Positions 52,328 through 61,119 of a stretch of DNA of 64,000 nucleotides are shown one piece after another. The stretch is from Gammaproteobacteria bacterium. Its GTDB lineage: Bacteria > Pseudomonadota > Gammaproteobacteria > Steroidobacterales > JABDKV01. The stretch covers positions 1-64,000 of the forward strand of contig JABDJB010000045.1 of the NCBI GenBank assembly GCA_013003425.1, in the 5' to 3' direction. Both the position numbers and the translations under genes were made by a program. Each line of letters starts with the position of its first letter. Position 1 is the first letter of the stretch. The notes below the pieces were generated by a model that saw nothing but the letters and a program-made list of their open reading frames with translations, searched no databases and was not told where the DNA came from.

Positions 52328-53601
52328 ACCGCTTTGCAGTGACACTGCTGGGCGCGCTGCTGGCCGCGCCCGCGCCCGCCCGTACGCTGATTCATGCCGG
52401 CACGCTGCTGCATCCGGAGGGCCGGTCACAGCAGCAGGTGACTGTGGTAGTCGCCGGGCAGCGCATTGCTGCAGTCGAGCCGGGGTTTGTGCCGGCACGG
52501 GACGGCGATGTATTAATCGATCTGAGCAATCTGACCGTTATGCCCGGCCTGATGGATATGCACGTGCACCTCAGCTCGGTGTACAGCCGTAATTCTTACC
52601 TTGAGAAATTCCAGCTCGATGCTGCTGATCTGGCGTTACGCGCCGCGGCAGCGGCCGGCAAGACGCTACGCGCTGGCTTCACTACCGTGCGTGATCTTGG
52701 TGACAGCTTCAACGTTACCGTAGCGTTGCGTGACGCTATCGGGAAGGGCTATGTCGACGGCCCGCGCATTTATACCGCAGCCAAGTCACTCGGGACCACC
52801 GGCGGCCATGCCGACCCGACCAACGGCTGGCGTATGGATTTGCGTGGCGACCCCGGACCGAAGCAGGGAGTGGTAAACGGTGTCGACGATGTGCGCAAGG
52901 CGGTGCGGCAGCGTTACAAGGACGGTGCCGACCTGATCAAGATCACCGCAACAGGTGGCGTGCTGAGCGTAGCCAAGAGTGGACAGAACCCGCAGTTCAC
53001 CACGGCTGAGATCGAAGCCGTGGTGGCAACCGCAGCTGATTACGGCTTCCACGTTGCCGCGCATGCACATGGAGCCGAAGGGATGAAGCGCGCGATCCGT
53101 GCAGGTGTCCGCTCTATTGAGCACGGCACCTATATGGATGCCGAAGTGATACGCCTGATGAAACGCAATGGCACTTTCTATGTGCCTACCATTGCGGCCG
53201 GGAAATGGGTTGGCGAAAAGGCGAAACTCGACGGCTTCTTTCCGGAGCTCGTCCGCCCAAAGGCGGCCGCTATCGGTCCACAAATTCAGGATACCTTCAG
53301 CGCGGCTTTCGAAGCCGGCGTCAAGATCGCATTCGGCACTGACAGCGGCGTCTCGGCGCACGGCGACAATGCGCTGGAGTTCGGTTATATGGTGGCCGGC
53401 GGCATGAGCCCGGCAGAGGCTGTTCGCTCGGCGACGCTGACGGCAGCACAGCTGTTGGACGTCGACGACGAACTCGGCAGCGTCGAAGCCGGCAAGCTCG
53501 CTGACCTTATTGCTGTAGTCGGAGATCCTCTGGCGGACGTCAGCGTGTTGCGTGACGTACGCTTCGTGATGAAGGACGGCAAAGTCTACGTGAATCGCTG
53601 A
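52324..53601 (+). CDS. Exported amidohydrolase, imidazolonepropionase/prolidase-like
   Basis: 425 residues. Signal peptide [19 protein letters not shown]; amidohydrolase TIM barrel with metal ligands in [13 protein letters not shown] (HxH), carboxylated-Lys candidate LIKITATGG, His in [10 protein letters not shown] and SIEHGTYMD, and Asp in [12 protein letters not shown]. It resembles secreted Xaa-Pro dipeptidases and related hydrolases of subtype III. Start is TTG overlapping the msrB stop. Substrate not determined; probably an L-amino-acid amide or dipeptide. Confidence 0.9.
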   Translation: MNRFAVTLLGALLAAPAPARTLIHAGTLLHPEGRSQQQVTVVVAGQRIAAVEPGFVPARDGDVLIDLSNLTVMPGLMDMHVHLSSVYSRNSYLEKFQLDAADLALRAAAAAGKTLRAGFTTVRDLGDSFNVTVALRDAIGKGYVDGPRIYTAAKSLGTTGGHADPTNGWRMDLRGDPGPKQGVVNGVDDVRKAVRQRYKDGADLIKITATGGVLSVAKSGQNPQFTTAEIEAVVATAADYGFHVAAHAHGAEGMKRAIRAGVRSIEHGTYMDAEVIRLMKRNGTFYVPTIAAGKWVGEKAKLDGFFPELVRPKAAAIGPQIQDTFSAAFEAGVKIAFGTDSGVSAHGDNALEFGYMVAGGMSPAEAVRSATLTAAQLLDVDDELGSVEAGKLADLIAVVGDPLADVSVLRDVRFVMKDGKVYVNR

Positions 53602-53602
53602 G

Positions 53603-53854
53603 TTGAGCTGGACGCGCCTGACAGTCTCATTTATTGGCGGCACAGTAGTTGTGCTGGCGCTGTTGCTGGTCGGGCTGAAGTTTTTCTATCGCGGGAATGC
53701 GGTGGCAGCACCTGCGATCGATGCCTTCGAAGTGGAGTTGCTCACTCCGGAAGAGGCCGCCCGACTGCTCGGTATCGAGCATCGTCGCAGGCTGCCACAG
53801 CCACCGGCCGCAGCCCCGTTGCCTGAGCGGGCAGAGCCGCCGCCGGAGCGCTAA
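53603..53854 (+). CDS. Small single-pass membrane protein, unknown
   Basis: 83 residues from TTG one base after the amidohydrolase stop: TM helix FIGGTVVVLALLLVGLKFFY, then FEVELLTPEEAARLLGIEHR and a proline-rich acidic/basic tail. No family recognised. Overlaps the convergent HhH gene by 4 bp. Confidence 0.5.
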   Translation: MSWTRLTVSFIGGTVVVLALLLVGLKFFYRGNAVAAPAIDAFEVELLTPEEAARLLGIEHRRRLPQPPAAAPLPERAEPPPER

Positions 53855-54900
53855 CCCGACTGGCGTTCTGCCAGGGTGCGCGCCTGCTGAATCCACTGGT
53901 CACGCACGATGCGCCCCGGAAAGCTTTTCAGGTGGCGTGCGACCCACAGGATGTCCTTGTCCGAAAAGCCGGCAATTTGCCGAAAGTGGAAAACGCCGAT
54001 CTTGTTCAGCTGCATCTCCAGTTTCGGGCCGATGCCGTAGATCGCCTGCAGGTTGTCTTTCTGCCCCTGCGGGGCTGTCAGGGTCCAGTCGGGCTCATAA
54101 GTCTCGGGTTGTGGCCGGCCGGCGTCGCTGATCGGCAGGTCCTGCTGGCGCTGTTTTTCAGGCGTGACCGGAGTGACGGTAGCTGCCGGGTCCGCAGGAC
54201 GAGTGGCTGTGGGGGCTGCTTTGTCACCGGATCCGGCCGCTGTTGTGGCTGCCGGCTGGTCTGCAGGACGGGCCTGGTATGCGCGCGCAGTCTTGTCGCC
54301 AGACCTGTCTGCAGCGGCAACAGCGCCGGCTTCTGCCTCACGCAGTGCCTGGCCGCGCAGCCCGCGCATTTCCTTTTGCAGTGATGCAATGGTGTTAATA
54401 GCGTGCTGGCGTTCCTGCCCCATCCGGCCGATTTCGCTTTCGCGGTCACGCAGTCGCTGGATCAGCATTTCTTTTTCGTTGGCCAGGCGATCGAGCTGGG
54501 CCTGCAGCTGCTTTGCTGTTGCCTTCTGCTCGGCAAGATGGCCCTGCAGGCGGGTATTCAGTTGCGCGGTGTGTTCTGTCCGGCTGGACTGAGCGTCAGT
54601 CTGGCGCGAAGCTGGCGTCTTTGATTGCTGGCGCAATTCCCTGATTGCGGCATCGCGCTGCTGCACCTGCTGCCTCAGTGTGGCAATTTCGTTTCGGGCG
54701 GCGGCTTCGTTGCCACTGTCGGCTGTGGCTACCGCCAGAGGTTGCGCCTGTTGCAGCTGCGCCAGCCTTGCGCGCCAGCGCGCTTCTACGGTTTCGGTTT
54801 GTGCCGAGGTTCCCAACCCGCGCAGCAGCCAGCCGACACTGGCGCCGACAACGAATGTGAACAGCAGGCAGAGTATTATTTGTCCGATCAGGTACAGCAT
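53851..54900 (-). CDS. Membrane-anchored coiled-coil protein with C-terminal helix-hairpin-helix domain
   Basis: 349 residues. An N-terminal TM helix (LIGQIILCLLFTFVVGASVGWLL) is followed by a long coiled coil (~45-190; RNEIATLRQQVQQRDAAIRELRQQ and QLQAQLDRLANEKEMLIQRLRDRESEI), an Ala/Pro/Thr-rich linker with repeated SGDKTA elements, and an HhH-type domain NLQAIYGIGPKLEMQLNKIGV like the fragment seen in predicted 5' DNA nuclease proteins (COG3743). A scaffold or DNA-contact role is possible. It starts directly after the OmpA-family gene (TAG-ATG), so the two form an operon. Confidence 0.8.
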   Translation of the reverse strand: MLYLIGQIILCLLFTFVVGASVGWLLRGLGTSAQTETVEARWRARLAQLQQAQPLAVATADSGNEAAARNEIATLRQQVQQRDAAIRELRQQSKTPASRQTDAQSSRTEHTAQLNTRLQGHLAEQKATAKQLQAQLDRLANEKEMLIQRLRDRESEIGRMGQERQHAINTIASLQKEMRGLRGQALREAEAGAVAAADRSGDKTARAYQARPADQPAATTAAGSGDKAAPTATRPADPAATVTPVTPEKQRQQDLPISDAGRPQPETYEPDWTLTAPQGQKDNLQAIYGIGPKLEMQLNKIGVFHFRQIAGFSDKDILWVARHLKSFPGRIVRDQWIQQARTLAERQSG

Positions 54901-56103
54901 CTAGTTGCTCTCGAAGACGAATTCAATTCGCCTGTTGATGGCCCGGTCTGCAGCGGTCTCGTTCGCCACCAGCGGTCGTTCCTCACCATAACCCCGCGCT
55001 GACAGCCTGCCCAGGCTGATCCCGCGCGTCACCAGGTGCTCCATTACTGCCTCGGCGCGACGCTGGCTCAGCGCGAGGTTGTTTTCTTCCAGCCCCTGGT
55101 CGTCGGTATGTCCTTCGATGACGACACGGGCGCCGGAGCAGCGCTTCAGCACGGCCGCGAGCTCGTCCAGCAATTGCCGGCTCGCCCCGGTGAGCGTTGC
55201 AGATGCGGTATCAAACAGTATTTTCCGCGCGCCAAGAGCCGCGCTGAAGGCTGTCTGGCAACCGCCCGCCGAAAGCGTTCGCGGTGCGGTCAGTTCATCG
55301 GGTGTGGCGGTCGTGCGATTGAGATTGACGCGCCGAGCCAGTTCGGGAGATGTACGCAGCACTGATTCGAGTTCCTTACGTGGCCCCGTTTGCACGGTCC
55401 CGGAGTAGCCGTCCGGCAATTCGTTGGCAACCAGTTCGCGCACTATCTGGTCGCCTTCGCGCGTTGCTGTTATTCCGGTCACGTGTAACGCCTGTTCGAC
55501 AAGATTGATTTCGCCGAACACGAGTTCGTCGGCGATCTCCAGCGCCACGGCGGCAGCCTGCAGCCAGCCGTCCGGTGCGTTGGCCGCTTCAGTAAGTTGT
55601 GCTTCAACGGCAGCGATACCAAACCGGGCCTGTGCCAACTCAACCAGCTCGCTGTGCTGGCGCACACCCGGTACCGCGCCGTCGAGCACCAGTCGCTGGT
55701 CGACAACCGTCATGCGGGTACGGAAAGTTTCACCGGGCGGCGGCGGGCGGGACCGGGTTGGCACCGACGCGGTCGTTGCGGCTTGTGACGAACCTTCCGT
55801 GACAAAAGCCTCGACGGTGTCGAGCGAACTGCTGACCTTTCTTGCGCCCCACACTGCAGCAACCTGCTGCGCCGCCGCGCGAGCCTGTTCGTCCGGAGCG
55901 ACCCCGGCAAGCAATATGTCACGGCCATCCACCTCCACTTTGGCCCAGCCCATCCGCTGGTCACGCAGCTCGGCTTCGGCACGCATCGCAAGGTCTGCCT
56001 CGATGGCAGGCACATTGTGACGAATGCACAAGCCACCAAATACGACTACCGCCAGGGTGCCGGCGCCAATAATCGTTAGTCGAGAGAGAGCGTCTGTAGT
56101 CAC
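54901..56103 (-). CDS. BON/OmpA-family envelope protein
   Basis: 400 residues. A membrane-anchor or signal segment IIGAGTLAVVVFGGLCI, then BON-like domains (MGWAKVEVDGRDILLAGVAPDEQARAAAQQ and FRTRMTVVDQRLVLDGAVPG), and a C-terminal OmpA-like peptidoglycan-binding domain: ILFDTASATLTGASRQLLDELA, VVIEGHTDDQGLEENNLALS and LSQRRAEAVMEHLVTRGI, GYGEERPL. OmpA-like domains grip peptidoglycan; BON domains may contact lipid. First gene of an operon with the coiled-coil/HhH gene. Confidence 0.85.
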   Translation of the reverse strand: MTTDALSRLTIIGAGTLAVVVFGGLCIRHNVPAIEADLAMRAEAELRDQRMGWAKVEVDGRDILLAGVAPDEQARAAAQQVAAVWGARKVSSSLDTVEAFVTEGSSQAATTASVPTRSRPPPPGETFRTRMTVVDQRLVLDGAVPGVRQHSELVELAQARFGIAAVEAQLTEAANAPDGWLQAAAVALEIADELVFGEINLVEQALHVTGITATREGDQIVRELVANELPDGYSGTVQTGPRKELESVLRTSPELARRVNLNRTTATPDELTAPRTLSAGGCQTAFSAALGARKILFDTASATLTGASRQLLDELAAVLKRCSGARVVIEGHTDDQGLEENNLALSQRRAEAVMEHLVTRGISLGRLSARGYGEERPLVANETAADRAINRRIEFVFESN

Positions 56104-56232
56104 TCGGGGGCCGGCTGCTGCGGAGGATTCGCCATTCTAACGGCGGCCCGGCCTCGCGCAAACCGCCCGCAATGTTGTTGCTGCGGCACGCTTGCTGCTA
56201 CCGTTAGCGTTCGACACGGGTCGGAGCACGAC

Positions 56233-58110
56233 TTGGAACACCATTTAACCGTAATTATCGTCGCCATTGTGGCCCTGGGCGTTGGCGCCCAGTGGATTGC
56301 CTGGCGCACCCATCTGCCTGCAATCATCCTGCTGGCTGTCGCCGGGCTGCTGGCTGGTCCGGTTTTCGGCGTAATCGATCCATCAGCAGAGTTCGGCTCA
56401 AAACTTCCCTCAGTTATCAGCCTGTGTGTCGCCATTATCCTGTTCGAGGGCGGACTCAACCTGCAGCTGCACGAACTGAAAGTTGCCGCTGCTGGCGTGC
56501 GACGACTGGTTTATGCCGGAGCGCCGCTGGCGTGGGGATTTTCTACCGCGGCTGCGCACTATATCGGCGGCATCGGCTGGCCGGTGGCATCGGTGTTTGG
56601 CGCCATCATGGTCGTGACCGGGCCGACAGTCATCATGCCGATGCTGCGTCAGGCCAGGCTGAACCGGCGCACCGCCTCATATTTTAAGTGGGAAGGCATC
56701 GTCAACGACCCGATTGGCGCGTTGCTGGCGGTGCTCGTGTTCCAGTTCATCTCATTCCAGGATCTGGGTATAGCCGGTGTTGTACAGGGCCTGGGCTGGG
56801 CCCTGCTGTCGGGTGGCCTGCTTGGTGGTGTAGGCGGGTGGCTGACCGGTATCGCCTTCAAAAAAGGCATGGTGCCTGAATACCTGAAGTCGCCGGTGAT
56901 GCTGGGTCTGGTGCTGGTCGTTTATGTGTTGTCGAACCAGCTGCAGAGCGAGGCCGGGCTGCTGGCAGTAACGATTATGGGCATCACGGTCGGCAACATG
57001 CGCCTGGCGGGAATCCAGGACATGAAGCGTTTCAAGGAGTACATCACCGTGATGCTGGTTGCGGTGGTTTTTGTGATCCTGACGGCGGACCTCGATCGCG
57101 AAGTGCTGGGGCGTATTGACTGGCGTGGTGCTGCGCTGGTTGCCTCGGTGCTGCTGCTGACACGGCCGGCAACAATCATGCTTGCAACGGTGGGCGCGGG
57201 AATGGATATGCGCGACCGTCTGCTGCTGTCGTGGATAGCGCCGCGCGGTATCGTGGCCGCGGCAACCGCTGGTGTGATGGGAACCGCGCTGGCCAAGCGT
57301 GCCGCGGAGCTTGGCCCCGAAGGCGCTTTGCTCGCTGCCGATGCCCAGTCACTGCTGCCGCTGGTGTTTGCGGTTATCTTTGCCACGGTCTTTTTTCACG
57401 GCATCAGCATCCGCTGGCTGGCACGGCGGCTCGAGCTGGCCACCGGTGACGAGGCCACCATGCTGATTGTCGGCGCCTCGCCGTGGTCTATCGCGCTCGC
57501 GACCAAGCTCAACGAGATCGGCGTGCAGGTGCTTGTTGCCGACAGCTCCTGGCACAAGCTGCGCAATGCCCGCCTTGCCGGCATACCGGTTTTCTACGGC
57601 GAGATTCTCTCTGACTTCGCCGAAGAGTCGGTGGAAATCAGTCACGTCGGAACCGTTCTGGCAGCAACCAGCAACGATGCCTACAACGCGCTGGTTTGCA
57701 CTGCGCTGTCGCACGAAGTCGGGCGCAGTAAGGTGTTCCAGCTGCCGATGGGCGCCGGTGACGAGGAAGATCCACGTGGCGTATCGCGGCCGCTACGGGG
57801 CCAGCCGGCGTTCGATCAAAACGCAGTATTCGAGCGGCTTTGGCGGCTGCAGGTGCGTGGCTGGAAGTTCTACCGCACCCGTATCACCGAAAACTACAAG
57901 TACAGTGATTTTCTGCGCGATTTTCCTGCCGAAGGCATCCAGATCATGTTGTTACGCGCCGACGGCGGTTATCGTCTGATGTCGACAACCGACACCCGTG
58001 AGCCCGCAGTCGGCGAGACGATTCTGTACTTTGCACCCGAACGCCAGGTGGCACGCGAGCGCCCTGACACTGACAGCGACGGCGTAACACCGGCACCGGT
58101 TCTGGCATGA
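56233..58110 (+). CDS. CPA1-family sodium/proton antiporter with cytoplasmic RCK/TrkA-N-like domain
   Basis: 625 residues. Residues 1-405 form the transporter: IILFEGGLNLQLHEL, VTGPTVIMPMLRQARLNRR, EGIVNDPIGALLAVLVFQ (the Asn-Asp ion-binding pair of CPA antiporters in ND) and GIVAAATAGVMGTALAKRAAELG. From about 415 there is a TrkA-N-like Rossmann domain (MLIVGASPWSIALATKLNEI, VLAATSNDAYNALVCTAL). It exchanges sodium or potassium for protons, regulated by nucleotide binding. TTG start at 56233 with GGAG 6 nt upstream. Its stop overlaps the next gene by 4 bp. Confidence 0.9.
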   Translation: MEHHLTVIIVAIVALGVGAQWIAWRTHLPAIILLAVAGLLAGPVFGVIDPSAEFGSKLPSVISLCVAIILFEGGLNLQLHELKVAAAGVRRLVYAGAPLAWGFSTAAAHYIGGIGWPVASVFGAIMVVTGPTVIMPMLRQARLNRRTASYFKWEGIVNDPIGALLAVLVFQFISFQDLGIAGVVQGLGWALLSGGLLGGVGGWLTGIAFKKGMVPEYLKSPVMLGLVLVVYVLSNQLQSEAGLLAVTIMGITVGNMRLAGIQDMKRFKEYITVMLVAVVFVILTADLDREVLGRIDWRGAALVASVLLLTRPATIMLATVGAGMDMRDRLLLSWIAPRGIVAAATAGVMGTALAKRAAELGPEGALLAADAQSLLPLVFAVIFATVFFHGISIRWLARRLELATGDEATMLIVGASPWSIALATKLNEIGVQVLVADSSWHKLRNARLAGIPVFYGEILSDFAEESVEISHVGTVLAATSNDAYNALVCTALSHEVGRSKVFQLPMGAGDEEDPRGVSRPLRGQPAFDQNAVFERLWRLQVRGWKFYRTRITENYKYSDFLRDFPAEGIQIMLLRADGGYRLMSTTDTREPAVGETILYFAPERQVARERPDTDSDGVTPAPVLA

Positions 58111-58742
58111 GCCGGCCACAGGCCGAGCGACTGCAGCTGGCGGGCCCGGCCGGCGAACTGGAGACGATGGTGGAATCGCCACCCGGGCCGGCGGGCGTTG
58201 CAGTTATCTGCCATCCGCATCCGTTGTACCACGGCACCATGACAAACAAGGTGGTGCACACTCTTGCGCGCGCTTTCAACGATCTCAACTACGCGGCAGT
58301 ACGGTTTAATTTTCGCGGCGTCGGCAACAGTGGCGGCGAATATGCCGATGCAATTGGCGAGACCGACGATGTGCTCGCGGTGGCAGACTGGGCACGTCAG
58401 CGCTGGGCTGACCTGCCGCTGTGGCTGGCCGGATTTTCGTTTGGCTCTTACGTTTCGCTGCACGCTGCCGCGCGGGTGCAGCCACACGGGCTGGTTTCGG
58501 TAGCCGTTCCGGTGCAGCGTTTTGATGTCGGCGCACTGCGGCAGCCACAGTGTCCGTGGATCGTGATACAGGGCGATCATGACGAGCTGGTCGAGGCAGA
58601 CGAGGTTGTCACCTGGATCGACAGTCTCGAACCCGGACCGGAACTGGTGGTCCTGGAGGGCGTCGACCATTTTTTTCATGGCCGTCTGCGTGAGTTGCGC
58701 CAGGTGGTGACGAGCCTTGTGCAGCCGCACCTGGCAACGTGA
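58107..58742 (+). CDS. Alpha/beta hydrolase (COG2945 type)
   Basis: 211 residues. VAVICHPHPLYHGTMTNKVV and FNFRGVGNSGGEYADAIGETDD are diagnostic for COG2945 hydrolases; nucleophile GFSFGSYVS with Ser, acid in GDHDELVEADE and catalytic His in EGVDHFFHGRL. No signal peptide. Substrate unknown. Overlaps the antiporter gene by 4 bp and precedes the TerB-like gene by 7 bp. Confidence 0.88.
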   Translation: MSRPQAERLQLAGPAGELETMVESPPGPAGVAVICHPHPLYHGTMTNKVVHTLARAFNDLNYAAVRFNFRGVGNSGGEYADAIGETDDVLAVADWARQRWADLPLWLAGFSFGSYVSLHAAARVQPHGLVSVAVPVQRFDVGALRQPQCPWIVIQGDHDELVEADEVVTWIDSLEPGPELVVLEGVDHFFHGRLRELRQVVTSLVQPHLAT

Positions 58743-58749
58743 TGTTGTC

Positions 58750-59217
58750 ATGCTGAAAAAACTGCGGGAGTTACTGGGCGGCGTCGCTGCGGAGGCTGCT
58801 GACGATGCAGACGGCGATGGCCTGCTGCGGGTAGCCACTGCAGCCCTGCTGGTGGAAATGGCGCGCGCCGATTTTTCCGAGGACGGCATCGAGCACGAGG
58901 AAATAGTTCGTGCGCTGCAGCAGCATTTCGCGCTGGACCTCGCTGCAGCACAGCAGCTACTGCGCGGTGCTGGTGACAGCGCTGACAAGGCGGTTTCCCT
59001 GCATCAGTTCACACGCCTGTTACACGAGCAGCTCGAGCCGCCAGAGAAACAGAAAATTGTCGAAATGCTATGGCGGGTGGCGCTGGCAGACGCAGTGCTC
59101 GACAAGCACGAAGATCATTTAGTGCGAAAAATCGCAGACCTGCTTTACGTTTCCCATGCCGACCTGGTACGGCTGAAGCATCGCGTACTCGGCGAACTCG
59201 ACGCAGGTAAGGCATAA
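58750..59217 (+). CDS. TerB-like tellurite-resistance domain protein
   Basis: 155 residues, helical. LRVATAALLVEMARADFSEDGIE and IVEMLWRVALADAVLDKHEDHLVRKIADLLYVS are the paired metal-binding helical halves of TerB-like proteins (acidic residues D/E at equivalent places in each). Despite the name, many such proteins are unrelated to tellurite and sit as conserved single genes. The ATG at 58750 begins MLKKLRELLGG. A bidirectional terminator follows. Confidence 0.87.
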   Translation: MLKKLRELLGGVAAEAADDADGDGLLRVATAALLVEMARADFSEDGIEHEEIVRALQQHFALDLAAAQQLLRGAGDSADKAVSLHQFTRLLHEQLEPPEKQKIVEMLWRVALADAVLDKHEDHLVRKIADLLYVSHADLVRLKHRVLGELDAGKA

Positions 59218-59247
59218 AAAAACCGGCGCCACTGGCGCCGGTTTTTT
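59216..59247. terminator. Bidirectional terminator between the TerB-like and HU genes
   Basis: AACCGGCGCCA (59221-59231) and TGGCGCCGGTT (59233-59243) separated by one base, with T6 on the plus strand and T7 on the minus strand. It serves both convergent genes. Confidence 0.92.
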
Positions 59248-59266
59248 CCTGTCCTGCGGCTGCAGG

Positions 59267-59590
59267 TTAAACCATATCTTTGAGACCCTTCAGCGGGGAA
59301 ACCTTGACCACTTTGCGTGCCGGCTTCGCCTTGAAAATAGTCGGCTCGCCAGTGAACGGGTTGATGCCTTCGCGTTCTTTTGTTGGCGGTTTTTTCACGA
59401 CCTTGATTTTCATCAGGCCGGGAACCGAGAAAACGCCCGGGCCGCGACGGCCGAGGTTTTTCTTGATCAGAGTTTGCAGGCTGTCGAATACTGCACCGAC
59501 TTCTTTCCTAGTCAGACCAGTATCGTCAGAAATAAAGCGCATTATTTCGCCCTTTGTCGGCGGCTTCGCCGCAGTGCTTTTGGTAGCCAT
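59267..59590 (-). CDS. HU-family DNA-binding protein, slightly long
   Basis: 107 residues against about 90 for HU. N-terminal extension MATKSTAAKPPTKGEIMRFI, then TGLTRKEVGAVFDSLQTLIKKNL and a beta-arm region GVFSVPGLMKIKVVKKPPTK and INPFTGEPTIFKAKPARKVVKV, which corresponds to the HU arm although RNPRTGE-type residues read NPFTGEP. It binds and bends DNA. GAGGAG precedes the ATG. Confidence 0.9.
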   Translation of the reverse strand: MATKSTAAKPPTKGEIMRFISDDTGLTRKEVGAVFDSLQTLIKKNLGRRGPGVFSVPGLMKIKVVKKPPTKEREGINPFTGEPTIFKAKPARKVVKVSPLKGLKDMV

Positions 59591-59723
59591 TTACGTCTCC
59601 TCAAAGAAGTGTTTTAACCTGAAAATAAAGCAGTATCGTGCCACGTCTCCGGCGAGAAAAATAGCACAAGATACCGGGGAAGGTAAGCTGTTTCGCGTAA
59701 CAGTCTGCGGCCGGAATCGGCGC

Positions 59724-60218
59724 CTAGCGCGTGAAGAACTGTTGCTGGAAACGCACGGTCATCGGGCTGGTCGTTGCGTCGGGCGTGGCCTCGATATCAA
59801 AAACCAGTACTTCGCCATCGGCCACATTGATGGTACCGATGTAGTAAGTCGCATCACCCTCTGTGAGAGGACGTAGCTCTAAGTTCTTGAGTTGCCCCGT
59901 TAGATTCGTTGTCTTTGCGGTGACATTTCCTTTCACCGAGCGTCCCAGGGTGCCCACTTCCTTTCGGATCATGACGATGTTCAGCATCGCCCGTGACTTG
60001 CTGCGCGTGATGCCGAAATTGCGCGCCACGTCGGCCGGCAGCTGATCGGTGGTCAGCGCATTATAGTGCAGCACGTAGTCGCCGAAGTCCTTCGAGCGCT
60101 CCGTTGCCTGGGGTGCCGCGGGCCTTGACGCGCTCGAATCGGGGTTCCCGCCGCCACAGGCGGCAAGCAGGCTGGATCCCAGCAGCAGGCTGGCGGCCCA
60201 CACGAGTCTGGTTTTCAT
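59724..60218 (-). CDS. DUF4426 lipoprotein
   Basis: 164 residues with lipobox LLAAC-GGG after MKTRLVWAASLLLGSS. The body matches DUF4426: DYVLHYNALTTDQLPADVARNFGITRSKSRAMLNIVMI and a beta-rich rest. Family function unknown; it is frequently placed beside the yggT-yggU-proC group in gammaproteobacteria, as here. Confidence 0.85.
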   Translation of the reverse strand: MKTRLVWAASLLLGSSLLAACGGGNPDSSASRPAAPQATERSKDFGDYVLHYNALTTDQLPADVARNFGITRSKSRAMLNIVMIRKEVGTLGRSVKGNVTAKTTNLTGQLKNLELRPLTEGDATYYIGTINVADGEVLVFDIEATPDATTSPMTVRFQQQFFTR

Positions 60219-60293
60219 GCGCGATATCTCCCTGGGCGATGCGGCGATCCGGCGTACTATAGCGTATTTGAACGCCGTTCCGAACCCGTCGCG

Positions 60294-60593
60294 CTAGCCG
60301 GGTGCGCGTGGTTCGACGCCGTCAGGCAAGGCAGCGGGTGTCCTGATACGCACGCGCTTGCGCCGGCCGGCGGTACCATTTTCTATGGTCACTGCCGCAC
60401 GGGTGACCGCACACATGGCCGCAAGCAGGCTCACGACGTCTTCATTGGCGCGGCCGGCTTCCGCCGGGGCAGTTACCTTGAGTTTCAGCGCGTCACCGTG
60501 CAGCCCGACAATGCCGGCCACCCTCGCGCGTGGCTGCACATGTAATGTCAGTATCAGGTCCGCACCATCCCAGCGGTACCAGCTCACATCCAT
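60294..60593 (-). CDS. yggU: DUF167/YggU family protein
   Basis: 99 residues. DLILTLHVQPRARVAGIVGLHGDALKLKVTAPAEAGRAN is the DUF167 signature, ending with KRVRIRTPAALPDGVE. Function unknown. The ATG at 60593 overlaps the end of yggT by 10 bp, so translation is coupled. Confidence 0.93.
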   Translation of the reverse strand: MDVSWYRWDGADLILTLHVQPRARVAGIVGLHGDALKLKVTAPAEAGRANEDVVSLLAAMCAVTRAAVTIENGTAGRRKRVRIRTPAALPDGVEPRAPG

Positions 60594-61114
60594 TCGCTGA
60601 GCAGGATGATGAAAGCCTGGATGGCGAGCAGGGCAAACAACGGCGACAGGTCTATGCCAGCGATCGGCGGGACAATTTTCTGGATCGGGCGCAGTACCGG
60701 TGCGGTCAGCGTACGGAGTACCTCGGAGACCGGATGATACGGAGCGAACCACGACAGCAGCACCTGACCGATGATGAGAAACATCATGATCTGCAGAAAC
60801 ATGAAGCCCAGCGCTATCAGGCTGCCAAGCAGCAGGCCGGGAACGTTGACGATCGGTTGTCCCAGTACCAGGTTGCTGACGACGCTGGCGAGTACCGTGA
60901 GCAGGTAGGCGATCAACAGCGTGGAAAAGTCGATGCCGCGAAAGCCTGGCACGAAGCGTCGCACCGGCCGTACCAGCGGATTAGTCAGCTGGAAGATAAA
61001 TTGCGACAGCGGATTGCTGAAATCGGCCCGGGTCCACTGCAGCATGAAGCGCAGCACAAAAGTGATGATGTACAGGTCAAATAGTGTGCTGAGGATAAAT
61101 TCCAGTGCGCGCAT
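60584..61114 (-). CDS. yggT: YggT family membrane protein
   Basis: 176 residues with two YggT repeats, each with paired hydrophobic helices: FILSTLFDLYIITFVLRFML, NPLVRPVRRFVPGFRGIDFSTL and again VLLSWFAPYHPVSEVLRTLTAPVLRPIQKIVPPIAGIDLSPL. Integral inner-membrane protein of uncertain function, perhaps in osmotic or cation stress. It starts 5 nt after the proC stop in a tight operon yggS-proC-yggT-yggU. Confidence 0.94.
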   Translation of the reverse strand: MRALEFILSTLFDLYIITFVLRFMLQWTRADFSNPLSQFIFQLTNPLVRPVRRFVPGFRGIDFSTLLIAYLLTVLASVVSNLVLGQPIVNVPGLLLGSLIALGFMFLQIMMFLIIGQVLLSWFAPYHPVSEVLRTLTAPVLRPIQKIVPPIAGIDLSPLFALLAIQAFIILLSEWM

Positions 61115-61119
61115 CGGCG

